Part shown: piece after piece, positions 18,501-29,900 of the stretch
Position numbering within the stretch: position 1 is the stretch's first letter
Layout: every line of letters begins with the position of its first letter
NCBI GenBank assembly: GCA_916610825.1
Contig: OU744446.1
Span: 10,380,309 to 10,444,308 of the forward strand
Length of the DNA stretch: 64,000 nt
Origin: Haliclystus octoradiatus
Lineage: Eukaryota > Cnidaria > Staurozoa > Stauromedusae > Haliclystidae
Reading direction: 5' to 3'
Notes under the pieces: model-generated
Database searches by the model: none
What the model saw: only the letters and a program-made list of their open reading frames with translations
Told to the model about the DNA's origin: nothing
Translations under genes and position numbers: made by a program

Positions 18501-21500
18501 GTGGAATAATTTTGCGTAACTGTCAACGCCCGGGTGTCAACGGGAAGTTGGAAATACCAAGATATTCAACAACACCTATCTTTCAAATTCTCCCATCTAT
18601 CAACAGTGTCTTCAGCATCAATGCCATCAGTGATATCATATCTCTCTCACAGTCCATAGAAGCATCAATATTCATGACAACCTTCCACTGGTCATCGTAT
18701 GCAATGTACATGGATGTTTTTTTCAATGCAGAGTAGGCTAAGCGATAAGCCTATAGTTTGGCAGATGAAGCACACTTGTTTTCTTGCAAAACATGATCCA
18801 GTTGTTTCTGGAAAGAAATTTTGCTTCGAGATGAAACTCTAGTTATGAGTTGCTAACAAAGCGGGGAACCACAATATAAAACTATACCAAACTATACTAC
18901 AAACATGTTAGTCATTATGAAAGATAGGCCTATATATCTAACTTTATTTTGAATCGACAGATTACAAGTACAAGAAAGATTACATAATATCCACATTAGA
19001 GCCTTCGACATCAAGCAGGATTAGTAGCAACTCAAGAAGAACAAACAATTAAAAAATATAACAGCCTCTCCGACAGTTACTTTTTCCAACCAATTTTATG
19101 TTGTCTTCGGATTATTCGAATTCAATAGTTTGTTGCACTGAAACATGGTTTGATGATTCCGTTCCATCGGCCTCTTTACAATTACAAGGGACATCTCATC
19201 ATATATTTTGTAAAGATCGACAAGAAAAACGAGGTGGTGGCCTTCTTATATTTGTTCTGTCTATTTATATTGCCAAAGTAACCTCTACGTTATGTGATTC
19301 ATCATGTGAAGCTGTAGCAGTAACTGTGAAGATTAATTGTCATTATGAGCTAACTATTATCAATGTATATCGTCCACCTAATGGTGGTTGCTTAGCAACT
19401 CTTCTCAAATTTATTAACATTTATGTATTAACTAATCGTCGTATATTGATTGTGGGAGACTTCAATTTTCCTAATATAAACTGGTCAGATTATTCTCCTT
19501 ATAAACATGCAACTACGCTAGAGAAAGAATTTTTATATTTTATTTTATCATCTGGTTTATCACAATTTGTATTGCAGCCTACAAGAGGTGAAAATGTTTT
19601 GGATTTAGTTATATCTGACTCAGCTATTGTAACAAAAGCAGCTACAAATACACCGTTTGCTAATAGTGACCATTCTTCTGTGGACATTGAAACCTCACTG
19701 CCATGTAGCAGAACTTCGTCTGTTGAACCTTCAGTTTACAATTTTCGTTTCGCTGACCACACCTCAATTACTACATTTTTCGAGAATATCGATTTGTCAA
19801 TAATATTTTTCCATTGTTCGACCATTGCCCAGTTCTGGACTGCCTTTATCGCTGTCTACACTATCATTTTAAGTAACTTCATCCCTCTCACTAAGCAAAG
19901 CCGCGTGCATTCATGGTCACCCAAAATCAAGGCTCAAAATAAAGAAACCAGAAGACTATACCGTCTTTATAAAAGTACTGGTGATGTTAAATCTAAAGCA
20001 ATATGGAGGCAATCGCAAGGTTTACTTCGTAAACTAATTCGAAATAATATGAGATCTAAAGAGAACAGTTTTATTTCTAAATTCTCCTCTTCTAAATCTT
20101 TCTGGTCATTTGTCAAGTCTCGATTCAGTAACCGTCAACGCATACCACCACTTCATGGCCCGGGATCAATTATTGCTGAAACTGACAGTGACATTGCCCA
20201 TTTATTAAACAGTCGATTTGTCTCTGTTTTTACAGAAGACAACAATACACCCTTAATATTACCACTTCAAGTTGTTAAAACCAGCCTAGAGTTTGTTGAT
20301 TTCAGCCTGGCCAAGATAAAATATAATGTCATCAAACTACAGCCCAAGCTATCATCTGGAACAGACTTAATCCCAGCTGTATTCATCAAACAATATATAG
20401 AATATTTGTATTTGTGCTATCCACTATATGTACTTTTTAATGTTTCATTTGAGACGTCACAGTTACCGATGGATTGGCTATCAGCTGATATCATGTCGAT
20501 TTCTAAAACACCTAGTTCAAGCACAAATTTCACTCTATACAGACCAATTAGCCTTACATCAAATGTTTGTCGACTAATGGAACGTATTATTAAAGAAGCG
20601 ATTGTCGATCATCTACGTGATAACGGATTAATATCTTGTTTTCAACATGGATTTATGTCACTGCGAACCACTGTGACGCAATTAGTAGAAACAATTAATG
20701 TATGGTCTACTCTTGTCGATCGTCAGCATTCTGTTGATGTTATTTATTTAGATTGTGCAAAAGCATTTGACACTGTTTCACATTCTAAACTGCTGCAAAA
20801 AATAAAATCTCATGGCATTAAAGGTAAATTATATGACTGGATAGAAGCATTCCTCACTAACAGGCGTCAAAGAACTGTTGTCAATGGAAACCATTCAAAC
20901 TGGTCTGACGTAAAGTCAGGTGTACCCTAAGGCTCTGTACTAGGGCCAGTATTATTTTTGATGTATATTAATGACATTGTTGATATAATAAAACACAGCA
21001 GTATCAGATTATATGCAGACGATTGTAAGCTGTTCTTTACGTGTGACTCAAATGCTGATCATATTGCCTTGCAAGCTGATTTAGACAACATCTTGCAGTG
21101 GGCCACTCATAACCAGCTAACAATGGCATGCCATAAATGTGAAGTATTACATTTGGGAAAAAATAATCCTAAGCAAAATTATCATCTTGGAGAAGTAGAT
21201 TTAGAATCTGTTGATAAAATCAGAGATCTAGGTGTTTTAATGACATCAACGTTAAATTTTTCTACACATATAACAACAATTGTAAAAAAAAGCAGCTATT
21301 CGTAGTAGAATGATTAATCGTGTATTTTATAGCAGAGACTGTTCATTTAAAATCAAACTATTTATGACGTATGTGCGTCCCATCCTTGAATATGCCAGTG
21401 AGGTCTGGTCACCAATTTTGATAAAAGATATCAAATTGCTAGAATCTGTGCAACGACGATTTTCAAAAACATTGCTGTATCAATACGATTTAATTTATAA

Positions 21501-23286
21501 AGAACGCATCGTTAATTTGAATATCGAAACACTTGAAAGTAGAAGATTGATTGCTGACCTATTATTTTGTTATAAAGTTATTAATAGTTTTATGGATATT
21601 GACTCCAGTAACCTTTTACTGTCACTCCACATGGTCGACTTGTTGTGCCAATGGTGCATTCAAATCGCCATCGTCAAACCTTTTTTGTAAGATGCATAAA
21701 TGTATATAACTCGTTAAGCCTGGAAACACATCAGGCACCCAATGTTTATAAATTCAAAATATATCTCTCCAATGAAAATCTATCTAAATTCTTAATCATG
21801 TAAAACTATTTAATCATTTGTTAATTTATGTTATGTTATTCTGTCTGTAATTCACATTTATATGCTGTTATGCAGAAATAAACAAATCATTCATTCAAAC
21901 AAATCATTCATTCATTCATTCAATAGGAGTCGAGACAATGAGTCCTTTTGTCACTGCAGGGTAGCACTTCCTGAACAAGCTCAGATCACTTCCTCAAATT
22001 TTTACGACATCTTAAGTAGTTTTTATATTTACCTAAATCTTTAACAGCTATAGCCACATGATTGAGTTTACCAAGGCGCCATACCTTTGAATCCTATTGA
22101 TAAAACACATACTCAACATCATTAACAGTCAGAGACACTTGGAATGTTGACAGGAAACTTAGCTTTTCAATCTACTATCAGATGTGATGGTATAACTGTT
22201 GTCTCCAAATATTAGTGTTCTTCAAGACGTGAAGAAGGCAAATGATTAAATGGGTAAAGTAATGACGTTTGTCTGAGATCCATTTAGATGCAATGATTTA
22301 ACAGATATGCAGCATTTAGAAGGTTTGCTGCGGAAAAATATATTTAGCGATTTCACTTTTTAGCTGCGATTTCTCAAAGATGTGGAACATAAACCAACTT
22401 GCTGCGGAAAAGATCTATTTAGCTGCAGCGTGATGAAACTTTAGGTGTGATTTATTAAAGATGCGGCTATGAGACATTCTGCAGAAATAATCTATTTACG
22501 GTAGGCCTATTTAGCTGCGATGGAGCTACTCTTATAGCTGCGGAGTTAATTCCATGCCTTGGCAAACTAACTGCTATAAATCTCTATCCATTATTACTTC
22601 CAGCTTATCTGTCTCCTTCCTGCCTTCCCGCTACAGTCCCGATTTTGTCAGCAAATTCTCCTTTTACTGTTTTACATCCCCTCCTTCTACTGGGTCCTGG
22701 TACTGTAGCCTCCTGAAAACTGAAACTTTCTTAATCATAGCGACACTGAACATTTTAATACTTTATTGAATTGATGAAATTTCTTGGTTGAACCAAGCTC
22801 ATATAGGATTTAATTTTGATATTTTTTTATGGTAGCATGTCTTCCTGGTCTCAGTTATATATCATCATCCGTGTGAAGTGCTGTCTTAGGATAGTGTTGA
22901 ATCTATGATGATGTCATGTGGTAATGGTATTTTGCATGTTGTTCACGTGATTGTATTGTTTGAGTGCATGTGATACCGTGTGATAATTACTGATGTATTG
23001 TGATTCGTGCTTCGTATTGTCATGTGATTAGTAACTGTTATGTGTCTTTTGCATGCGTGTCGTTTCTCTCTCTTATCCTAGTCTTGTTGCTTGTTGTATC
23101 TGAAGGCTTAAGCAAGCTACTTGCCTGATTTCTGTTTCCTCCATGCCGACCCTATAAGAATCTTGCAGCTCATAATACAGCATATCTTACCTGATTGAGA
23201 AGTCTACTTTGAGGTAATCTATCAGATGTTGGAAATACAACTTTCCCTGCTAAATTGAGAGTTGTTTTCCACAACCTGAACGCCAT
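9564..23286 (-). CDS. MCEE: Methylmalonyl-CoA epimerase, mitochondrial, 6 exons found
   Basis: Exons on the minus strand: 23286-23191, 22093-22033, 15276-15221, 13105-13046, 10007-9921, 9641-9564 (or 9570). Phases agree throughout. The enzyme interconverts (2R)- and (2S)-methylmalonyl-CoA in mitochondrial propionyl-CoA breakdown. The N-terminus (MAFRLWKTTLNLAGK) is basic and amphipathic, as expected for a mitochondrial presequence, and a stop lies two codons upstream of the ATG. The VOC fold shows KLNHVAIAVKDL (metal His), YRHVFGAKVSEA, GVYTVFVELGETKIE, PLGEKSPIEGF, GIHHICFNVSDL (second metal His) and NNVRVLNPTPK. The usual end (GAHGKP...HPKD...LVELE, carrying the Glu metal ligand) was not found. 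Read straight on, the last exon ends PTPKV-stop at 145 aa, against 176 in human; its possible donor gtttga is poor. Introns carry a minisatellite, a SINE and two LINEs. Confidence 0.88.
10032..11918. repeat. 111-bp minisatellite, 17 units, in MCEE intron 4
   Basis: The unit begins agctcagaaaccctttgaca and recurs every 111 bp (10032, 10143, 10254 and so on) for exactly 17 units. Two unit types are visible: A with cacgcccaaag and B with cacgtgcaagg. Units 1-7 are A; units 7-13 alternate A/B; unit 14 looks like an A/B hybrid. Each unit carries the short palindromes atcgat and ttgatca. Divergence is only a few percent, so the array is young. It abuts MCEE exon 5, whose acceptor lies 24 bp away. 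Confidence 0.97.
12735..12900 (+). mobile_element. Degraded tRNA-derived SINE fragment (second family)
   Basis: The stretch tagtccaatggttgaagc resembles a Pol III A box. About 45 bases later ggttcaatcc resembles a B box with one base missing. It is unlike the main SINE family of this window. In MCEE intron 4. Only weakly supported. Confidence 0.35.
15464..15827 (-). mobile_element. tRNA-derived SINE, copy A
   Basis: The copy reads from the tRNA-like head at its right end (aggattagctcag on the minus strand) to the tail at its left end (gtctacattac). The flanks share tgtatatatata on both sides, consistent with a target-site duplication, although both are AT repeats. It lies in MCEE intron 2. 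Part of the tRNA-like head is changed compared with the other copies. Confidence 0.85.
16124..17470 (-). mobile_element. Broken LINE-type retroelement with restriction-like endonuclease parts
   Basis: On the minus strand, in order, fragments of one reverse-transcriptase polyprotein can be read: GSAGGPDGLKPQHLKDVL and GGLRPIAAGNT (start of the RT domain), LPASFGGLGLRSANDLALP (after the RT), a CCHC-type finger (C-x2-C then H-x4-C, CQYCDIQVQSNGHHGLSC), then EPLGLSRKDGKRPD, then FLLQRLSICIQRTNA. This order fits non-LTR elements that carry a PD-(D/E)XK restriction-like nuclease. Most of the RT catalytic core is missing and the copy has several breaks. It lies in MCEE intron 2, in the same sense as the gene. 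The clade is not certain. Confidence 0.65.
17806..17982. mobile_element. Tigger-like MITE, 177 bp
   Basis: Ends cagtcaaacctgtta and tatacaggtttcactg form terminal inverted repeats, flanked by TA on both sides. The inside repeats the phrase ctatagtggtca. A diverged relative lies at 60011-60191. It sits in MCEE intron 2. Confidence 0.8.
19080..21923 (+). mobile_element. CR1-like LINE, 5'-truncated, endonuclease and RT nearly open
   Basis: A 610-codon frame (19098-20930) holds the apurinic endonuclease (CCTETWFDD, VYRPPNGG, GDFNFPNINW, SDHSSV) and the first RT blocks (YRPISLTSNVCRLMERI, DCAKAFDTVSHSKLL). The frame continues through SVLGPVLFLMYIND, YADDCKLF and the post-RT region to about 21690. 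Only two lesions are seen: a TAA for the usual Gln in GVP-Q-GSVLGP at 20928-20930, and one extra A in an A-run near 21290. The 3' end is a short (ATTC)n repeat (about 21894-21923), typical of CR1/L2-type elements. ORF1 is absent. The element is antisense in MCEE intron 2 and looks young. Confidence 0.92.
22316..22550. repeat. Degenerate GCTGCGGAAA/ATCTATTTAG repeat
   Basis: Phrases such as gctgcggaaaa and tctatttagctgcg recur several times with heavy drift between about 22316 and 22550. A similar cluster is at 30045-30120 (ttgctgctgaa, ttgctgtggaaa). The family is not recognised. It lies in MCEE intron 1. Confidence 0.4.
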
Positions 23287-23980
23287 CTTCTATGAGGCGC
23301 CACACACTCGTCTAAGTCATTCCAGCCTCATGACCAACTTTGAGTATGGGGAGATCATATGGGGGTGATGATGATGAATGGATAACCTCCTTCGGGGTTC
23401 TTCAATCTATTGTTCTACAGGGGATAAACAACATTCATTTTATTTGAAAAAGATAATTATTATACCTAACCCCCTTTCTGCAAAATAACGTTAGAGAGAG
23501 AAAACTCACTTTGTCTAAATGGTAACTAGAGGTAACTAAATAGAACCATAGATTAGAACTAACTAAATCAGTATAGATAATGCGATAATGGTGGCAACGA
23601 TGGTGACAATGTGAACAGGTTAATGGGTGGAAGTAAAGTATACCAATACCAATACAAATGAAGATAAACTTATCCCATGGTTCTCACACATAATCAAAAT
23701 GGATATTTGGTGGTGAAAACCAGTCCAATGAATTGAGAAAGATTATAAAAATGACTACAGCAATGGTACTGCCAATAGAGAGATGTGATGAGTTGGGCTG
23801 CTGTATTGAAGAAATTATAATATCAGCAACATAAAAAACAACTACAGGCATGTATACAAGAAAGACAATTTCTCTCTATATTATTCATATTTAAATACTA
23901 TTAATGTGATAAATTAAATAACTTAATTATAGTATATATAACATTTGCAAATGAGAAATATATTAGCTACTGGTACTACT
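23287..23980. other. Gap between UBL7 3' end and MCEE start
   Basis: About 0.7 kb lies between two head-to-tail minus-strand genes. It should hold the UBL7 3' UTR and the MCEE promoter. A small gatgatgatgaatgg repeat is near 23365. No coding exon or transposon was recognised. Confidence 0.5.
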
Positions 23981-26900
23981 TTAATTGTTTAACTCAGATT
24001 CAAAGAGTAGATTAAGCGCTGCTTCAACATTGCCATCAGATACCATGAGTGCTTGACGGATGACTTGATCACTGGCTTGGATGCCCATCAAACGGATTTG
24101 TTGAATTGCGCTCTGCAAATAAAAATATTCAACTTCAATAAGAGTACGTGTTAGAATATACTATGTGAATTATATACATTGACTGATATGCTAGACTAAG
24201 ATATCTAAAATGAATATGGAATAGAAAATCAAACGAACAAAAACCTGTCACAACTGTAAATTCATGGGCTTCAATTTTGGACTGCCATTGTTCTGTCGAC
24301 ATAATTTATTTGGACTGCGCAAAGGCTTTTGATACCGTGTCTCATCCTCAAACTGTTGGAGAAATTGATTGCAGCAGGTGTCAAAGGTTGACTAATTTAA
24401 TTGGCTAAAATGTTTTTTAACTGAAAGACTTCAGAGAACTATTGTTAATGGAGTACATTTTGATTGGACTGAAATGGATTCAGTTGTTCCTCAAGGTTCA
24501 GTACTCGGACCTATTTTCTTTTTATTGCTCATAAATGACTTTGTAGATACTGTATTGTCGAAGATAGCAGTACAAATTATATGCGGATGATTCCAAACCT
24601 TACTTTCAGACTGATTCTACGACTGATCATCAAATGTTACAAGATGATTTGGATATGGAGTGGGCTGAGAGAAATCAATTGACTATGGCTAATTGGCTAT
24701 ACAGAAATGCAAAGTATTACATTTAGGATTGAATAATGATAAAAACAAGTACCCTATGAACAACGTTGCATTAGAATCTGTATCAGAAGTTAGAGACCTG
24801 GGAATTTTAATCACTCCTACGCAGGCTGTCACAAAGTGCGGGATCCTGGGAACCTGATTCCCGGAAGGCCAGCACAAAATCAGAAGGTTTCCAATCTTAT
24901 CATGATTATCTTATTCAAAATTTATTACTTTTGGATTTCATATTTTTTATGTTTTGAAATCCATTCATCTTGCTTCAAAGTAAGTCAAATTTCTTAAATT
25001 CTAAGATCAATTCTTCAGAACTATATATGAAGCATTATAAATTCAATCCCAGTAAGGTTTACAATCGAACAACACAGTTCCCGGAAGATCAAAACTTTTG
25101 TGACACCGTGCTCCTATGCTAGATTTTAAATCGCATCTTTCATCAGTTGCGAGAAGAGCTGGAATTCGGGCAAAAACGATTCATCGTGTTTTCCGCACCC
25201 GAGATTGTTCCTTTCAAAAACAGATGTTTGTTACTTTTGTACGTCCTGTTCTTGAGTATAGTTCGCAAGTTTGGTCACCATCACGATAAAAAGACATCGA
25301 TTTAATAGAAGCAATTCAAAGACAATTCACCAAGAGAATAATTTACTATATTGATCCTCAGTTAGAGCTAACATACAAACAACGTCTTGCTAATATAGAC
25401 CTAGATAGCCTGGAAAAAGAAGATTGTTTGCTGATCTGTTTTTATATTTTAAAATTATTAATAAAGTTGTTGAAGCAGATGATGAACTTATTATTAAATT
25501 TTCACCCCCCCCCCCCCCCATTGATGCTTGATTATGCCAAATTGCAACACCTTTATGAACCGACACTCTTTTGCCTTACGTTGTATAACCATTTACAATT
25601 AGTTACTTCTAGCTACTCGTACGGCAAATACGGTAAGTAATTTTAAAATTAAATTACTGGTATATATTTGTCATTAATAGTATCTGTCTGATGATCGCAA
25701 AAAGCGATAAACTTCAAGTTACAGGAAATGAATGCGTAGTCTTTGACTCCATTATTATTATTATAAATATATTTATGTATTTATTCATTTATTTATTAAT
25801 TTGTAATCATAAATTTTAATACCATTTTCTGTATGTTATAACCAGCATGTTGTTTTACGGAGATAAAATACATTCATTCATTCATTCATTCAAACAAACA
25901 TACAGACATATTGAGGAACAAATGGACTTTTGCTGGGATCAAACTTTCAGAAACTCAGCAATCAGCTTTCCTACTGTCTCCCAGCATCACACAAGCAAGA
26001 CTTTTAGGTTAAAGCCAAAATGGAAAATCAATAAATAGCCTACCTCTCATTGTGTTATAATGAGAAATTATACTATGTCACACATCCCTGAGTTTATGAA
26101 CATTTTGGGAAATGTTTAAGATAGTTAAATGACTTGCCTCTTACCATGAACAGTGTGTGAATAGTACATACAGTCAAACTTAGTTAATATCCCACCTTGC
26201 TTAATATGCCAACATAAAAACTGATTTCTATTTTCCATTCTCCATACAAACGCCATAATCCTACCTCGCTTAACATCCCATCTCGCTTAATGTCCCGCTT
26301 TTCATCCGTACCAGAAGAGGGATATTAAGCAAGTTTGACTGTACAAATGTCCCATTTAACATCCATGGACTGAGCAACAATAGAGCTAGTCCAAGTACTG
26401 GAGCGCAAAATCCAATGAATACTCATGAACTGTTCATAAAAAGTTTAAGAAAAGTATGCAGCTTCATGTCCATGAACTCGAATTAATTGTTCGTGAAAGT
26501 TTCATTAATCTTTAGAGAGCTGCTGACGAGCTTGGTAACTTAGTAGACTTTCTGTACTTTTTAAAAATTTCAGAAGCTTTTCTGGACGTTTTGCAGAGGA
26601 TACCACAATGCAACAATTATTATAACATCAGGACTGTGTTCCTCTCATTTGAATTGCATTCATTAGAGATGATAAGATAGACACATTAAGAAGCAAACCT
26701 CATATCTTGGCATTTCAGCAGATTGCTGTGTTTGATCAGATTGCTGTGTGCTTGACATTGCCATAGCCATGGCTTGTCTGAATAAACCACTGGTGATTAT
26801 TTGCTGTTGTGAAGCTTGGCCAGTAGAAGGACCAGGAGCTGTATCTAAATCAAAACCACAAAATCAGACATAATATTATACATACAGAGTACAGACTTAA

Positions 26901-29900
26901 AGTTATGGTGTCATACACAACCCTGTGACTTCATCTACATCATAGAAATATGACATATGACTAGCAAAACAAGTTCATGAACCGTAATGAACTATGATCA
27001 AAGTTCACAAACTTCAATCAAAGTTCATTAATTTTCAGCCATTAATCAAGAAAAAAGTAAAGTAATGTAGACGGTGTCACCCTACCAAAGGCACCCGTAC
27101 CACTCCTCTATTTCTAGATGAGTGGCTTTTTCGCTGAGAGCAATGATTTTAAACGCTCTTTGTTGATCTCAGCCGTGACACTGCAGATCAATTCCAACAG
27201 ATTTCATGGTAGATAGGTCTCGATTGTCAATGCGCAACGATGCGCCGCAGCTACTCACAATGCACTTCCTTCTGGACCATTCCATCCGCCATCAGAAGAT
27301 GGTACTCATTTGATGTTTCAGATAAAGTCAAGGCTGAGTTGACCTTCGGGGGATTTGAACCACAGTCGATCAGATATGATCCGATCTCAAGTTCGATTGC
27401 TCTGCCATCTGAGCTAATCCTCCTAATAATCAAGAACCATGCATTAATGAACCTGTATTCCAACTTAGTGGCCATAAATCTAAGTTCAATATGTGCTACA
27501 TGGACATAACAAAACCCAACTTGGATAAAAATACAACTGGTCAGGTTAACATGATTTGTTTGACACAGTAAAGTTGTCTATATTGTTGACAAATTAGAAT
27601 AGATTTATTGAATGCAGATCAACTTTCGAAATATGTGTCTTTTCCTGGTTCTTTTTTGTTTTACATATCTTCAAATTTCAAGTCACGATGTAAAACTCAC
27701 TCGAGGATGCTGTGCTAGTGCTAGAACCATGACCCAATGCTGTATTTTGTGATGTGCTATTACGCGATGAAGAGCTTACTCCTTGTCCAGATTGACGGAG
27801 GCGCACAGCTTCTTCTTGAGCAGCCAGCATTTCTGCATGAGCAACAAGCTACAAAAAGAAAGACATAACAAATGGAAAATGCCTGTCATCACAAATATTA
27901 CTGTATTTCTTGGCCTGACAGTATCCTCAAATGCAAAATCTATGAATTTAAGTAAATCAATTTAAGAAGCATAACATAGTGAACACAATCATTTGCCACT
28001 TTTTTTAAAATTCTCATGAATTTTATTAGCACAAACTATTCATGAACTGGGTTAACACAGGAGAGCATTGTTGAAGCCACATATTAATTGGATACACCAG
28101 ATTTTATTTTTGTCCAACAGAAAGTTACTTTTTTAAGGTTGCTGCAAGTTGTACCTTCAAGCTACTTATGATTTCTCTTTCTTTAATTTCTGGTCCTCAT
28201 TTCATTAACAACTCTTCAATAATGAACAATATGTGGCAATAGAGGAATCTGCAACCCCACATTTATAGGTCTAGTTGATTTTGGATGATTCATTAATTAA
28301 AAGCAGTTATATTGCCTAGTCTGTACTATGGCACAATTTTAAAATAAGGTTGAAAAAAATATTATTGTTTGTTTAACAGTTACAATTCCAAATGCAAACT
28401 ATCCACTTAGATTTACCCTTGGGTCCATCTGCATTAGATCTTGTTGAATTTCTGCTGCCTCTCGTCGTGCAGGTCCTTGAATGTTTGGGTGCCTGAGTGT
28501 TCCACCAGGCGTAAAAATTGAGATTAAGTACTGGATAGCATTGGCAAGACACAGATGATCACGTAGAGTTCTATCAAGAGAAATATGTTAACATGAATGT
28601 CAAACAAAATTCAATTGGAATTCATATGTGGTGTATTTATGCGCATACTGTATCTGAGTGCATATAAAGTTCAAACAAAACGTTTTGTTGTTGTTTGTTA
28701 TGTTTGTCTCAACTAATTTACTTCACTTAATTTGGTGTGAAAATTATCATCACTTCGAACTTGATATTGGACATGGCATCAACAACATAAATCATTTTTA
28801 AAATTAAGAATAAACATTTTAACACTTCCAAGAATAATCTTTCTCTGTTTGTGGCGGGAAAAACTAGCCTTGAACATTACTATACTGTACGCTCCTTACT
28901 GCAGAGGGGATTCTGTCAATGAAAAACTTTATTTCTCAATTCGGATAATATCCTACCTCAAATAATATCCCGCTTTTAGTTTGCAAAGGAGGATTAGCTC
29001 AGATGCAGAGCAATCGAACTTCAGATCGGGTCATATCTGATCGACTGTGGTTCAAACCCCCCTCAGGTCAACTCAGCCTTGACTTTATCTAAAAACATCA
29101 AATGAGTACCATCTGAGGATGGCGAATGGAATGGTCCAGAGGGAATTGCATTGTGAGTAGCTTCGGCGCATTGTTGCGTATTGACAATCAAGACCTATCT
29201 ACCATGAAATCTGTTGAAATTGATCTGCAATGTCGCGACTGAGATCATAAGAGCGTTTGAAATCATTGCTCTCAGCGAAAAGAGCCACTCCTCTAGAAAT
29301 AGAGGAGTGGTACGGGTGCCTTCAGTAAGGCGACACCGTCAACATTACTTACTTACTTTAGCTTGCACGGAAGGGGGGATGTTAACTGAGTTCTACTCTA
29401 TATAGTATATACTAGTCTCTCTATATAAGCACTATTGGTTTTCCTAAAAGGGCGATAATAATTAATGATAATAATTATTATTACTACAGTATATTGTCAT
29501 ATAGGTGCAATTAATGGTAGAATGCCTACTACATCCTACATCCATTTAAAGATTATATCTTACTGTTGAAGTTTATCAGAAGATGCCAATGAAATTAGTA
29601 ATGAAGGACTTTGAATAAAGCCTACAACAGATATGATAGTAGATATTGCAGGATACCAAGCAGAATTAATAATATCATAATGTATTTAAAATAAGACAAT
29701 ACATTGCTCCTTCATGTGTTCACAAGAAAAACTAATTATGCGTAAAGATTAAGTTATGTCATGCCTTTCAATGGAATACTTAGGCATAAACACATAATAG
29801 TATCTTCCAAGGAATAAAGAGCTGGGAAAGCAGATATAACACATTTAATTGAATCTCTATATTAAATTTGCTTTAAAAATTAAAATTAACAAATACTTAT

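Noticed and set aside
22554-22769. 71-codon Ser/Phe-rich frame in MCEE intron 1
   Set aside because: Low-complexity composition, no domain and no matching splice context.
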